A stretch of DNA of 64,000 nt from Kappaphycus alvarezii (taxonomy: Eukaryota > Rhodophyta > Florideophyceae > Gigartinales > Solieriaceae). The stretch spans positions 124,001 to 188,000 of the forward strand of contig NADL03000598.1 of assembly GCA_002205965.3 (NCBI GenBank), in the 5' to 3' direction. Under the pieces are notes generated by a model. It was not told the DNA's origin. It was given only the letters and a program-made list of their open reading frames with translations, and did not search any database. Position 1 is the stretch's first letter. The number at the start of each line of letters is the position of its first letter. Made by a program: the position numbers and the translations under genes. This document shows, one piece after another, positions 46,801-58,429 of this stretch.

Positions 46801-49689
46801 GCGCTTTGCCACGGTTGAGGAAACAAAATAGTGCCACGTAACTCCCTTCATTCATGATGAGAAAGATGGGCCGTCGACTCCAGACAAATCTACTAAAATC
46901 CCGTCTGTATTGGCCCTGGAGGTAAGAAGTGGTGATTATGAGGCGCCAAAGGAAGAAAGAGTCAAAGATACGACGGATATCGAGAGGAAGGACTACTTCG
47001 AGGCAGATGAGTCTGCTTATCAGATAAGTGCTATTCGCAACGCCTCCTCTTCTAGTGGACACAAATATGAGGCAGGGAACAAAAAAGCTCTCAAAAAAAT
47101 GTCGATTGGACGTATGAGGGTCTCAGAGTCCCCCTGGTTGAGACACATGAGCTACTGAAGGTCTCCTTTCAGTCAGTGGGCGACTCGCGGAATTCTAGCA
47201 TTCTTTATACCGAATATTATAAAATATCCCATCGCATTATTACAATCACAGCCCGGTAGATGATTTTTGTGTTCTTGATATTCCTATTGACTAGAAGGTC
47301 TTTTTCATACTTTTATTAACACCGATTTTTTATTTTCCTTGGCTCGACACCGCATTTCAAGCCATGTAATAGTGGTAATAGTGTATACAAACCAGCCACG
47401 ACTAATAGCCATTTACTCCAGTAAAATGTCTTTGGACGCGTTTCTTTTTTAACTCTGATACCCTTTCCGATTTCTATTTCTGTGTTCGAAGCTATTTTGT
47501 TATGATATTTGACTTCAGAAATCTTTTTCTACGCTTAACCTATGTAGAGTCCGTGTTAAGTAATCGCTTTGTACTGTTTCTATTTTTTCACTTCCTTTCA
47601 CAATTTCGATTACAATATATCACTTGTCGAGTGTCCTTACTCTCTCAGAAGAGGGCTTCTTTCCGTTGCTTGTCACAATAATTTCCTTTACTCTTTTGTT
47701 TTGGATTACTCAGCTGCGAATTCCCTCCATGCGGTGGAGTTCTTATCACGTATCATTTGGATACATTGATATGCCTTTCCTTTTTTCAAACTTACTTTTT
47801 CCGCGCCTTGAGCGCTCTTATTTCAGAAATTGTTTCATTCTCCCTTTCATCTACCTGAAATATTATAGTACTCCAAAAGATTTCATATTCAGAATGGCAT
47901 TTTTACTCTTTCGGAGGCGTATTTATATGTCTTTTACTACACTTTAGAAAACTTTATCAGAGTCTTTCGTAATTCGCAGTGTTTTACATGATAAATTAAC
48001 AATATTTGTACTGCAAGGAGTTACACAGTAGGCAAACCATATTAGACGTCCTGTATTCTTCCTAATTAACGGTTATAGAATACAATAAGATGCTCTCAAA
48101 ACGGGGTTTATTCATTGGAGCCTCAGAAGTACTCGTTTTGATGTGTATTGTTCCCACTTCCACTTCATCTTTTTGATTACTAATGAGGCCTATCCTGATT
48201 AGCTATTTACATTCCGACTGCAAAAGTTTTACATTTGGCGAGGAGGAGTCTTCAGGCGGATGCTCTTTGAAATTTCTTTTTCTTCATGTGTGCCCTAAAT
48301 CCTTTATTTTGTCTTTCCTTCGTAGATAGTTAGATCCTGTCGCCGATCACTCATTTTATTTTGCATCAGCTACCATTGGTAGATTGCCTTTCTCGTCCAC
48401 TTCTGGTTATTTTTCTTTCCCTTGTACGTAATAACTGTCCATAAAGTTATGCAAGTCCATTCAGCATGGGGCGTGTAGATCATTGGGCTGGAAAGTAAGT
48501 TTCCAGGATTCGAGGATTCCTTATATAGTGATACTCAGTTCATTGTGGCTGTTGATCTTTTGTTTATTTTTTTATTGTTTACTTACTCTATTGGATTTCT
48601 CCAGATTTTGCTGTCCCAAATCTTAATTTTATTCCTGTCCTTAGTACCTTGCGGTTGGCATATTTAGAAATTATTTCTTTGAGTTTGTGGGCCATGGTGG
48701 CTATACTATTTTGTGGATTTCGTTTTTTAGAAGCACGCTTTACGCAGCTCTGTAACCACAGGAGCTTTTTGATGTCAACTTCAGTGTCTGAATACTAAGT
48801 ACCGCCTATTTACCGTGGAATTATAATGGTGAAAATGACAGGTCTGTGCCACTTGAGGATGACTAAATAGCCAATAATTAAGAAAAACTTCAAGCGTTTT
48901 TTGGGCCCGCCGGCGGTATTTTACGTAATGTTGAAGGTAATTAAGGTTATCTTATGCACAAAAAGCGGTTCACTTTTTGATCATTTAATACTCTTCTAGA
49001 GCTTTTTTACTCCCAAAACACTTTAGTTTTGATGAAACCTTTTTTATGTGTTCGGTAAAGTCCTTTGGGCTTATTAAATCAATATTTCAATCAAAATGGG
49101 TGTCGACCCGTTACCCTTATTTGTATTAAAGACTTTTACATCTGTTACAGATAAGAAGGAAAACTGAAAGAGGTATCGGGTCCCAGTTCCTCCCCCTTTT
49201 GGAAAAATTTGGTGGGTCTTTGAAATTCAATGCGAATGTTCCACGATAACGGTTGCAAAAGATACGGAGTATCAGTCATTTCCATAAATATATTGGTATA
49301 ATATTTCATCTCCGCAAAAGAATTTGATTTTTTGATTAACCCAAAATTTGTGTTCTCTCTGTTAATACAGTATTTTCGACCTTTACAGTCCATAATTTGA
49401 CTCCTAGGTTGCTTTGTCAACGGGAAACTCGTATAAATGTTTTTTCTGTAAAATATAGTCGTCTTTGGTGGTAGCATGGTGTACTAGCATTTTGATAACA
49501 TAATATTTTTGTTTCAGCTATACTTAGAGCTCATTTTTGCGGCGCGATAATGGTGACTGAATAGCTTTTGTGAATTTTAATTGCTCGGCCATTGGACTTC
49601 GATTAAATCACAGCTGTCATTGGAGGCGGCCTTCTTCTTAAAAAAGATTAGTACTCTTACTTCTTGAAACATTTTTGCGTTTGCGAATT
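43871..49689. other. AT-rich relict DNA, retroelement debris likely
   Basis: No assignable gene. Minus frames 44047-44244, 46532-46726 and 46745-47062, plus frames 45622-45870 and 46114-46356, and minus frame 49145-49477 have no firm motif. The part next to the gypsy relic (48.8-49.7 kb) may hold its 3' end and LTR, but I could not define the terminal repeats. Confidence 0.35.
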
Positions 49690-52600
49690 ATTCCTCTATG
49701 TCTTGAGAATGTTTTATAGAGTGACTGGTATCCAGTTTAATTTCTACAAGAAACCTTTGCTGTTTGAATTCCCCCAGGATTTTTGATGTCGCCAGGAGAC
49801 TTTGAATTGCTCTTCCACGTAGCGTATCCTTATTATATACTCTGTCATGGGACTTGGAGCTAATTATATTCCATCGCGGTAAACTCTCTTTTGTGCATCT
49901 CATTCAGAGATAACTATTGTCTCACCATTGACTTTTATGACCGTATAGGGTCGCGATGCAAATTGAGGCAAGCTCATGCTTGCTCTCCTTTGTCTCGAAG
50001 TGCTTTTTCATAAGTAAGACGTGCTTTCCCAATATGATACTGTATACCAGCTTTTGATGCAGGTCGTAAGTGTTTCGCTCGTAGAAACCATATTTCCTTA
50101 TCAAGGGGAAGATGGAAGTATTCATTTGACTTTCTAGCAAACATATACACTCCAAGTGGTACTGGTTTTCGTTGGAAAACTCCTTTAACAATATTTCTTC
50201 TAGTAATTTCAAAGCCGTTAGTACTCGGGAAAGTAATTAATTGAACGTATCTAGGTGGGTAGTCCCATGGACTAGTATATAGCTTGAAATTTCTGATTCA
50301 CCTGTTAAGATATCCCAATCCCCTGTATTGCTTACAACATAATTGCGAAACGCTGCTAGGATTCATCTGCAGGAACTCTTCGCTTGGCTGTTGGCGTATG
50401 TATGTTGTGTGTTCTTTAAGGCCTTATTTATCACATGTATGCGAATGTTTTTCTAAAAGAACTTTGGGATAAACTGCATTTCATTTTCGTGCAATAGCTT
50501 GGCAGGTGTAACGAATGTGAACATCAAACGATCTGCAAATGTGTGGACAATTCGCGCCACTGTTATCTTCCCCAATTGTACGGTTTGTATCAATCTGGAA
50601 TGGTGGTCGGTGATCAAAGCATAAAGCTATTACCAATTTTCATATTGATTAAATATCCAATTGTATAGATGTATAAGAACTCCAATAAAGCTTCTGAGGT
50701 GTATGACTCTAGCATCGTTCTGTTATCGCACAGATTAACTATATTAAGAGCACAGATAACTCCATTAAGTGCTTTAAAGTAGCAATTAAACGCCATGAGT
50801 GGACAGCAGTAGTCTTGTGCAAGGTATTTGTGCGTTCTTCTCCTCCGCGATGCTTTGAAGTTTTTACATGATGGCGGGTCCTTAAAACTCCCTCACAAAG
50901 CGAATGTGGATCGCAATTTGTTAATACTCTGCCAGGGTGCGATATACGTATCTAAAATAGGTTTTGACTCACAGGATGAGTCAAATCGACTCTTCACAGT
51001 CTATCTTTTGCTTGAAGGTCATTTCAGAAACATTTCATCCATTTTCACTTATTAACTCCCCACAATTTGTTGCAACTAAGTTCTTGGACATCTTCGCTCT
51101 GAGGAACTAAAATTTTTTCAACGACTTCTTTTCACTGCTCACCAGTATCACATACTTTATTTTCCTCACAGTAAACACATGACTTTGATTTTTCGCAAAT
51201 TAAGTATGGTATTCATTCATCAATTATGGCTACAGTCCCTCCGCTAGTCTTTAGTCAAGAAAAGACACCAGTCTGAGCATGAGCTCATCTTCTCTTTTAT
51301 TTGACATCGAAGTCGTACGCATTGATTCGTAGCGTCTATCTTATAAGACGAAGCGCTGGTGCCCTAACATACATCAACCACTTCGAAGAGGCATGTAACG
51401 AGTTCACTTCGCACGTATAGTCTTAAGAGGTCGGATGCTCTCGCTACGGGAACAATCCAACTCTGCAACTCATTAGTTCCGTTTAGATTCTCTGGAAAAC
51501 TTCATGTGTTTGCTATCCCTTTCGAGTTGTGTGTTAAGCAATACAGCTCTTAACTTCTTGATGCTCAGATCCATATCAACGGAATATGTAAATTCGAGTG
51601 CCCTGGTTTTAATGCTGTCGGTAATATTATATTATATCTTAATGCGTGAAAAGCTTCCTTCACGGCTGGCCCAAAGCGCTTAAACTTTACTGATTCCCCT
51701 TTCTTAAGGAGTTTGTCTAGTAATGCGCAATTCCGGTGACATCTTGGATAAATCTTCTGCAGAATATACAAAAGCTTTAAATCTTCTTAATTGTAACTGA
51801 TATTTTGGATACGTTGTATCTTTCAATGCCAGAATACGGGATCCGTAAATATCCAGGGTTAATCTTAATATTTTGTGTAAAAATTCACGTTTGCGTATGT
51901 TCAAAGTTATTCCACCCTCTGTTATTGTGTCCGGAATCTCACATGCATTTCTGATAAATTCTTCCCATATTTAGGAGAAGAAAAAAATCATCAAGGTACA
52001 CCACACATGAATTTATTTTTGTGGAGACAAAAATATGTTCAATGACCTTCTTAATTTTCCCTCTGCTATTGGTCGTCGAACTCATGCTGTATTTGACTCT
52101 TCATAGCCATTTTCTCGTTATTATGTCATATTGAACACTTTTGCTTATAGTAAATGACTGTCAAATACTGCTGTCGGGTGAATTGAAAATTATTAAACAT
52201 TCTAAAAGGATAGATTGATATCCTGTTATCATGTTTACTAATATTTTCCGTCAGCAGCTCGAAATTCTTTTCCTTCTCAATTTGGACGACTCCGTTTGCG
52301 GATGAAATTAAATGTTGCTAGTAGATCTTGGGGTGGTTTTACCACGAAAAGTGCGACTTTATCGGAATTTACCAATTGAACGAACTGTTGAAATTCCGTG
52401 AGAATAGTGAGTGATTCTTCGAAACGCATGCATGGCTTTGGAAGCTTCAGAATTTCTGCATTTTTTTCCTCTGAACCCCTACATGTTTCACCTGCCTTCT
52501 AGATAGCCTCATACGGAAGAGATAATTTGTTCGATAAGCAAAATTAATTTTTTGGTCATCAGTTGACTCTTATTTGTCACAATGATCGAAGTAGACTGAT

Positions 52601-54180
52601 AGAAGTAAATATTAAAGGATGAGATTTTCTGAACCAATGATCCTGGAACGGAGATGTTGCAGGCGACACAAGTGCTACAGAAGTATATTTGTGGGAAGAT
52701 GCAGAAGGATGTGATGTAAAGGGGCTACAAATGAGTATAAAAGGGGAAATTATACCATCTTTGCCCAGCTAATAACGTATCAGAAATTTTTCATAGGCCA
52801 AACATTGACTTTCACGTTCCCAACTACTTGGGTCTGCCCTTGAAATTCTCTCCCAACTTGGTTGCCTTCTTGTAGAGGAGGTGATTTAAAAACTTTATAG
52901 CTAACGCAAAAGTCTCAAGTGAAGATACTATATATATCTAAAAGTGCTTTAAAGGGAATTACGTGGACGAAAAATACTATCAGTAGTTATTACCGGCGTA
53001 AATGTCCAAACATACTGCTCACAATCTCCGTACTCTAGATCAAAGCCATAAAACTTCTCCAAAATATCCATACTCTCATTGCAGCCCATAAAGATTTTTT
53101 AGAAGGGCACAGGATGATATGCAGCATCCTCTAACCTGTAAAGATCCTCTAATTTCTCCTTCAGACCCTCAACCGTCACTCTGTAGCCAATATAAAACTC
53201 CTAGGTTACGTTTTTACCATCATTTCCCCCGCTTCCTCCAAAAAATCATGCAGTATTTATTTAGTGACGAATCTCTGAGTATAATTTCTGTTAGTGGGAA
53301 TGGTCGGTTCTGCATTCCGTTGTTGGTTTTACCACTGACCCTTTTTATAGGATTTACAGCCCTAATAGCCTGGTAAACCTACTAAAACCTGACGTAGAAA
53401 GTGTGCTTCACCTTACTATACTTCAGCTAAGATGTAGCTGGATCGAAGGACATATCAGTTCATAATAAAAAATACAGAAGAAACCATTTCCGGCTGACGT
53501 CAGCAAAAAAAATCCTAGTCATCAATGACACATCAACTCGGTTAATGGCACGGTTCTAACACACAAGAGATCCCTTACGTTTGTACACCAGTACCTCCCA
53601 CGGGTCCGCCCAGCCGTCCTCTATTCGGATCTCTCCATATCTACCTCAGCCTATTTCGGCTCTGCTACCTATTCTAACTCTTCTTCCACTTCTGTTTTCT
53701 CCTTCTCCTCCGAAAATTGACGGCGAACCCACTCTTGAATGCGTTCCAGGTCCATTCTTCTCCAGTGTCCATCGTACTCAGGTGTCACAGTGGCCATCAA
53801 AGCCAGAATGTTGATGGGATAGCGGGCTCTGCTTGATTTGATGATGATGAGGGACGGGTGGAGTTTGGTCCTCTTGAGGAAAAAGTTGGTAAGCCGGCGG
53901 AATAGTTAATGGCAGGGCTTTTGCTTCAATGACGTTGCTCTCGCACTTTAAATAAGGGAATGTCTTCAAAAATTCCACGGACTTGGTCGAAATGGAAAAT
54001 TTGAGGCGATGTATCGGCTTTGAATTTGCATTCATTCTGGCCAATAATAAAAAATCTGCTTGATAAAATAGAGAAACTAAGTTTGGAGGACGAAGTGAAT
54101 CAAGAGTCGAAATTTTATTTTCGAAAAAGGAGCATCAAATTTTCCATCAAAATATAAAAACGAGTCTGCAGTAAATTGGA
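49690..54180 (-). mobile_element. Ty3/gypsy (chromovirus-like) fossil with gag, RT, RNase H, integrase
   Basis: Minus order is canonical. A gag-like segment lies at about 54,180-53,600 (RRMDLERIQEWVRRQF). The reverse transcriptase catalytic string VYLDDFF is at about 51,985-52,002. The thumb/connection and start of RNase H are at about 51,900-51,400 (LLKKGESVKFK, AVKEAFHALRY, then FTYSVDMDLSIKKLRAVL). The integrase core is at about 50,800-50,220 (ALITDHHSRLIQTVQLGKI, later RNYVVSNTGDWDI). A post-core PYTVIKVNGETIVIS segment lies near 49,900-49,960, and a possible degenerate chromodomain near 49,700-49,830. It is broken many times and old. LTRs were not delimited. Confidence 0.82.
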
Positions 54181-56940
54181 GTTCATGCAGACAAATGACC
54201 TCTCGGATTTCCCTTTTGAAAAAAAAGCAAGACGATTGGTTTAATGAAGGAGAGGTCGAGCAAGGATCTCGGGATGAAGAAAAGAGTCAATTTCTAGAAA
54301 TCCTTTTCGTACTCACAGAGACCCTTTTATCGAAGATGATTCAATTTTATGAGCACCCGAAACGGAGTTCGACTAGTCATTCCAATTGAAACATTCTCAA
54401 TCCTAATACGAGGGAAAATTCACATCAAATATAGGCTTATCTACCATGGACCGACTACTGTGAATCACCCAGTTCCAAATGCGTCAAGAAGCCGCCAATT
54501 TCCCAAACTTACATTACCTTTGCAGAATACAGGGGTAATATCCCGCTCTTGGATGAAGGCTATCAACGAGAAAATTGATAACTCATAGTCGCCATGCAGG
54601 GCGATTCCCCAGTTGGAACAATTTTTTTGGTCTATTATTTTGGGTGAAGAAGAAATCATCTTGCTTTGATGAATCGTTGAAAACTGTCGAGTGATCTCTC
54701 TATAGTGTGCAATGTACATTATCAAGACAACCAAATACGTCGGAGCCCTTCTTTTCTTCGTCCAAACATTAATGGCGCCTACAGGCGCATTTATAGCACT
54801 ATTGAGCGCTTATTTTACAACACCTACACTTATAACCGATAAAAATTCATGAGTACAACAAACATAGGCACTTATAGCGGAAAAAAATGAACACATTTGG
54901 TGTAATACGACTAGAATTTTGCTTGACCATATTTCGCGTGGCTAGGTGCTATATCAAATTCGTTGAAAGGGATGATAAGAAGAGAGTTTTCAGCAACAGC
55001 AGAGGCAATAAACCTGTTTTAATTTACCATGTCTAACAAATTAAGCTTCAGAAACGCTTATAATTTTTCACTTTCCACAGGAGTTAGGAACAGGCACTGG
55101 GTGCATCCCACTGGCATGTAGCACCTGTATGTGAAATACATTGTTCGCAATGTATCATTCGACCGGCCCGTATCTTCAAGAGTTTCTCATCGATCTCAAT
55201 GGAAAGAGGTTGATTTTTCCGTTAGTCGGCCGAGCGACTATGTTTAACTCTAGCCTTTGATTTAAATATTACCACAGCTTCACCCCACAATTAACGCATC
55301 ACATAGGCAAGCTATCTCTATACTTTATTCGTTCATAATTCGATCTCAATCTTACCTAACGCTTTTTGCTAAACTCTTCGTAACCACTACATAATTTAGG
55401 TTCTTTTTCCTTTTTTCCTTCCCTTTTTGGTCGTATTTAGTTCTCTTACATGTTTTTTATGTTTCGACTTACTAACATGTCTCATCTTGGGCTTTATCGC
55501 GAATTAGTTACTTCTTGTGTGTAATTGCATGCTGAAAACCCCACACTACTATATATCCCACTTCTCCCTCACTTCTTGATTATTCCTGGCTGTGTTACCA
55601 TCGGGCCTTCGCTGCCCTGCTCGATTAAATTCTCTCATTTTTCGGATTTTTGAGGTATATCGTGGTAGGCCTGTATTACTAAAGCATGTTATTGTGCGTA
55701 CAGATTTTTACAACTTTTTGGTCTTTTGAAACAAATGGACTCACAAAGGCGGTCACTAATCTCTACATTACTGTGCTGGGATGCCTTTTTGAGTCGCCTT
55801 TGGTTATCTGGGGTACTGTAGGATGGAGTAGAACGTATTTTCCAAGCGCAAAACACCCGAAACTTCCCCTGTACTCCTACAATGTTATTCTACCCAAGCA
55901 CCACAATGGACGGTGTAGTGAAATATACTATGCCGTACTGTACTATCAGTGCTAATTAAATATTCCGAACGGTCTAATTAGTCGAGAATGTATTACACCA
56001 AACATGCACTCGGACATACTGGTATGTATATGCTTTTATTCAAGATTCAGAAGCCACTGCAGCGTGTGGCTGATTCAATGCTATGCTTCATACTAGGCGG
56101 CTCGTTCCCGGATTTAGTCTCAAAAAATCTTTGTGATGCTATTAGGAGAACAGAATCTACGTATTTACTCAAAGTAATTGTTGTTACATTCTGTTTTATC
56201 AGTGAAGATTACCTGGAGGAGTGAGATTAAGAGACTCTCTACATTCTCATCTGTTACTTCGAGGACACCTTTTCGATTCGGTTCGTTTTCCTCATTATTC
56301 ATCATTTTTGCTTTATAAATACCCTTCAGGGTTGGAAGGCTCCAGTCAGACATCAGTTATCCAATTAGGTTATAACTGCTCAGTAGTAGAAGACCTACCT
56401 GTAAAATTATTCTCATCTACCTGGTCATGGTCTCGTAAGTCTCAACGAAATCCCGGTGGACATACTTTTTCCTTTGTCAGGAAAGAGGTTCTGAAAAGAT
56501 AAAATTGTGAATAATCCAATCGTTGGGCAGATTTTTTGAACACTTGAAGCTTATTTAGGTCTCTTTTAGTCACTTGATCGCGTAATTTCACTTTAACATC
56601 GCGCAAATACATCAACATGATGGTAGATGATTTCGACAGGGTTAAAATAGCACCATCGGAAAAGGGATCACTAACTACCCGAGATGGGAATCTTGCGAGC
56701 GACTAAAAATCTAAAAGAGGCATTAAAGGACGGTGGGGAGAAGTGGACGTGAAAGACGGGTGACTTTTTTAGTAACCAATTAGAAATGATAAGGCACTAC
56801 CACCTCGATTTGAGGCTAGGGAACTGATTGAAGTTTTTGGTTTGAAGGTGATACCCAACTTGCTTTCCTTCTCAGGGAGGAATCATTTTTATTCAGCTAT
56901 ATAGACTTTTTCCAAAATCTCGATAAACTACTAGAAGCAA
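54181..56940. other. relict DNA right of the gypsy element
   Basis: Probably contains the element's leader and right LTR, but no matching left LTR was found. Frames at 55686-55955, 55988-56224 and 56221-56502 are unassigned. One isolated TACTG pair (CCGTACTGTACTATC) occurs at about 55,931. Confidence 0.35.
55224..55450 (+). repeat. repeat shared with 36.75 kb
   Basis: Begins near GGCCGAGCGACTATGTTTAA. See the partner at 36,750. It lies about 1 kb outside the gag end of the gypsy relic, a position compatible with its right LTR. Confidence 0.5.
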
Positions 56941-56944
56941 CAGA

Positions 56945-57560
56945 AAATGTAAGAAAAGACTTAATGTGGAAGCAAAGAGTTTTGAGAAAGATACTTAAAA
57001 AGAAACGAAATGAAAATACTCCTCAAAATCTTCATCTCCTAGATCAGAACTTAACACTTCCCTTAAGACATCATAAGTACCCACTTAATCCCCACATATA
57101 TCCGTGGATTACATGTTTATACCCATGGATGACCCGAAATTGTCTACCGCTCCCTGAAAGGAATATAGCTCACCTGAAGCCCCTCCAAACGGGTCCATGA
57201 CAGGGACCACCTGGGCAACCAATTTATTGCTTCCCCTCTTGTATGACCCGGTTCGATATCTTCCTCTTCACCCACGGACTCCTTATCTTACCGCCCTTCC
57301 TTCCCAGACCCGTCCTCGACCTCCTATTCTTGTTCCCTGTAGACCAGCTATGGGACCACCTACTCCTCGAAGCACTCTGTTTTCTTACCATCCTCCTCTT
57401 CCAAGTCCCTTCCTACCGATTCCTTTGCTTTGGTGTTCACCAGTTGACGAGCAACGAACTTCATCATACGGTTCCTTGTTTGACAACAAGTTTATTACTC
57501 TACGTCTGTTGGGCTCGAAGGGAATAGAGGGGAGACAATGATGGGGCTAGGATGATGCGC
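56945..57560 (+). pseudogene. proline-rich coding-like pocket
   Basis: Plus frames 56964-57200 (78 codons), 57197-57541 (114 codons) and 57243-57527 (94 codons) lie in a GC-richer pocket. The second is Pro/Leu-rich (TPRSTLFSYHPPLPSPFLP) and ends near a G/A-rich run at about 57,568-57,590. It may be a retroelement gag relic in plus orientation or a small host pseudogene. No domain recognised. Confidence 0.25.
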
Positions 57561-58129
57561 TTCGGAAATGGGGCGGGAAGGGGGAAGTTTGTGCAAGATT
57601 GCTACAAAGGGGGGTGAATTGTAAAGTTTTGTTTTTTTCAGGAACTTGAAGAAAATTCAGGCGCCGCCAAGTGGGTTTAAATAGTGCCAAAAAGGGTCAG
57701 ATTGGGAGACCCGCTGAATAAAAAAGTAGGCGAAAATAGTATTATAGTGGGAATTACTGAAAAATACCTTTAAACGGGTGATTTATGGCGAAAATCACCT
57801 GTAGAAATATTGATTGTGTAGAAGATATTTAATAGAGAATAAAATTAAGTAACAGGGGAAAAATAAATGACTTACCGTCAGAGCAGAAGGAAGTCTCACA
57901 TAAAAGAGAAACGAGGAAAAGAAAAGAATACAAGCAAATGTAAATTTAGTTGCATAAAAGAAAAGAGGAAGTAAAAAGAGGAAGTAGAATGAGAAACAAA
58001 AAGAAAGAAAGTAAAGCGATAAATATAAAGGGGATTAATTTCTACGCGTAAAGACAATACCTTCAGTTCCTCGCTTAACAGATTGCATTAAAGTTACCAA
58101 ATTATCGGCACAGTCTTATCAGTCTCTAA

Positions 58130-58429
58130 TGAAGTTAAAGTGCAAAATTGGACCGTAGAAGTAGCTCAAAACAATAGTACAGAACAATCGCACAGAACAA
58201 TCGCATGGAACAATCGCATGGAACAATCGCCGTCTCCTTCCTTTTCTGTTTATCTCTCAGATAAGCCGACTTATGTATCCATTCAAGCACAACATGCAAC
58301 TAGAAATTTTCACATTGCAAAACAATATTTTACTACATGCAACAGCTTAGAGCGGTCGTAATATTAAATTGCAAGACGAAATTGCAACGAATGGCCATTT
58401 CGTGGCGCATTCATATTCATCAAGATTCA
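58130..58429 (-). repeat. copia left (3') LTR
   Basis: Matches 62,950-63,256 along its length, about four bases in five by eye. On the plus strand both begin TGAAGTTA and end GATTCA, so the element reads TG...CA on its own strand. It contains a tandem array of an ACAGAACAATCGC-type unit at about 58,185-58,230 and shared blocks such as TTTTCTGTTTATCTCTCAGA and AATTGCAACGAATGGCCATT. Confidence 0.85.
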
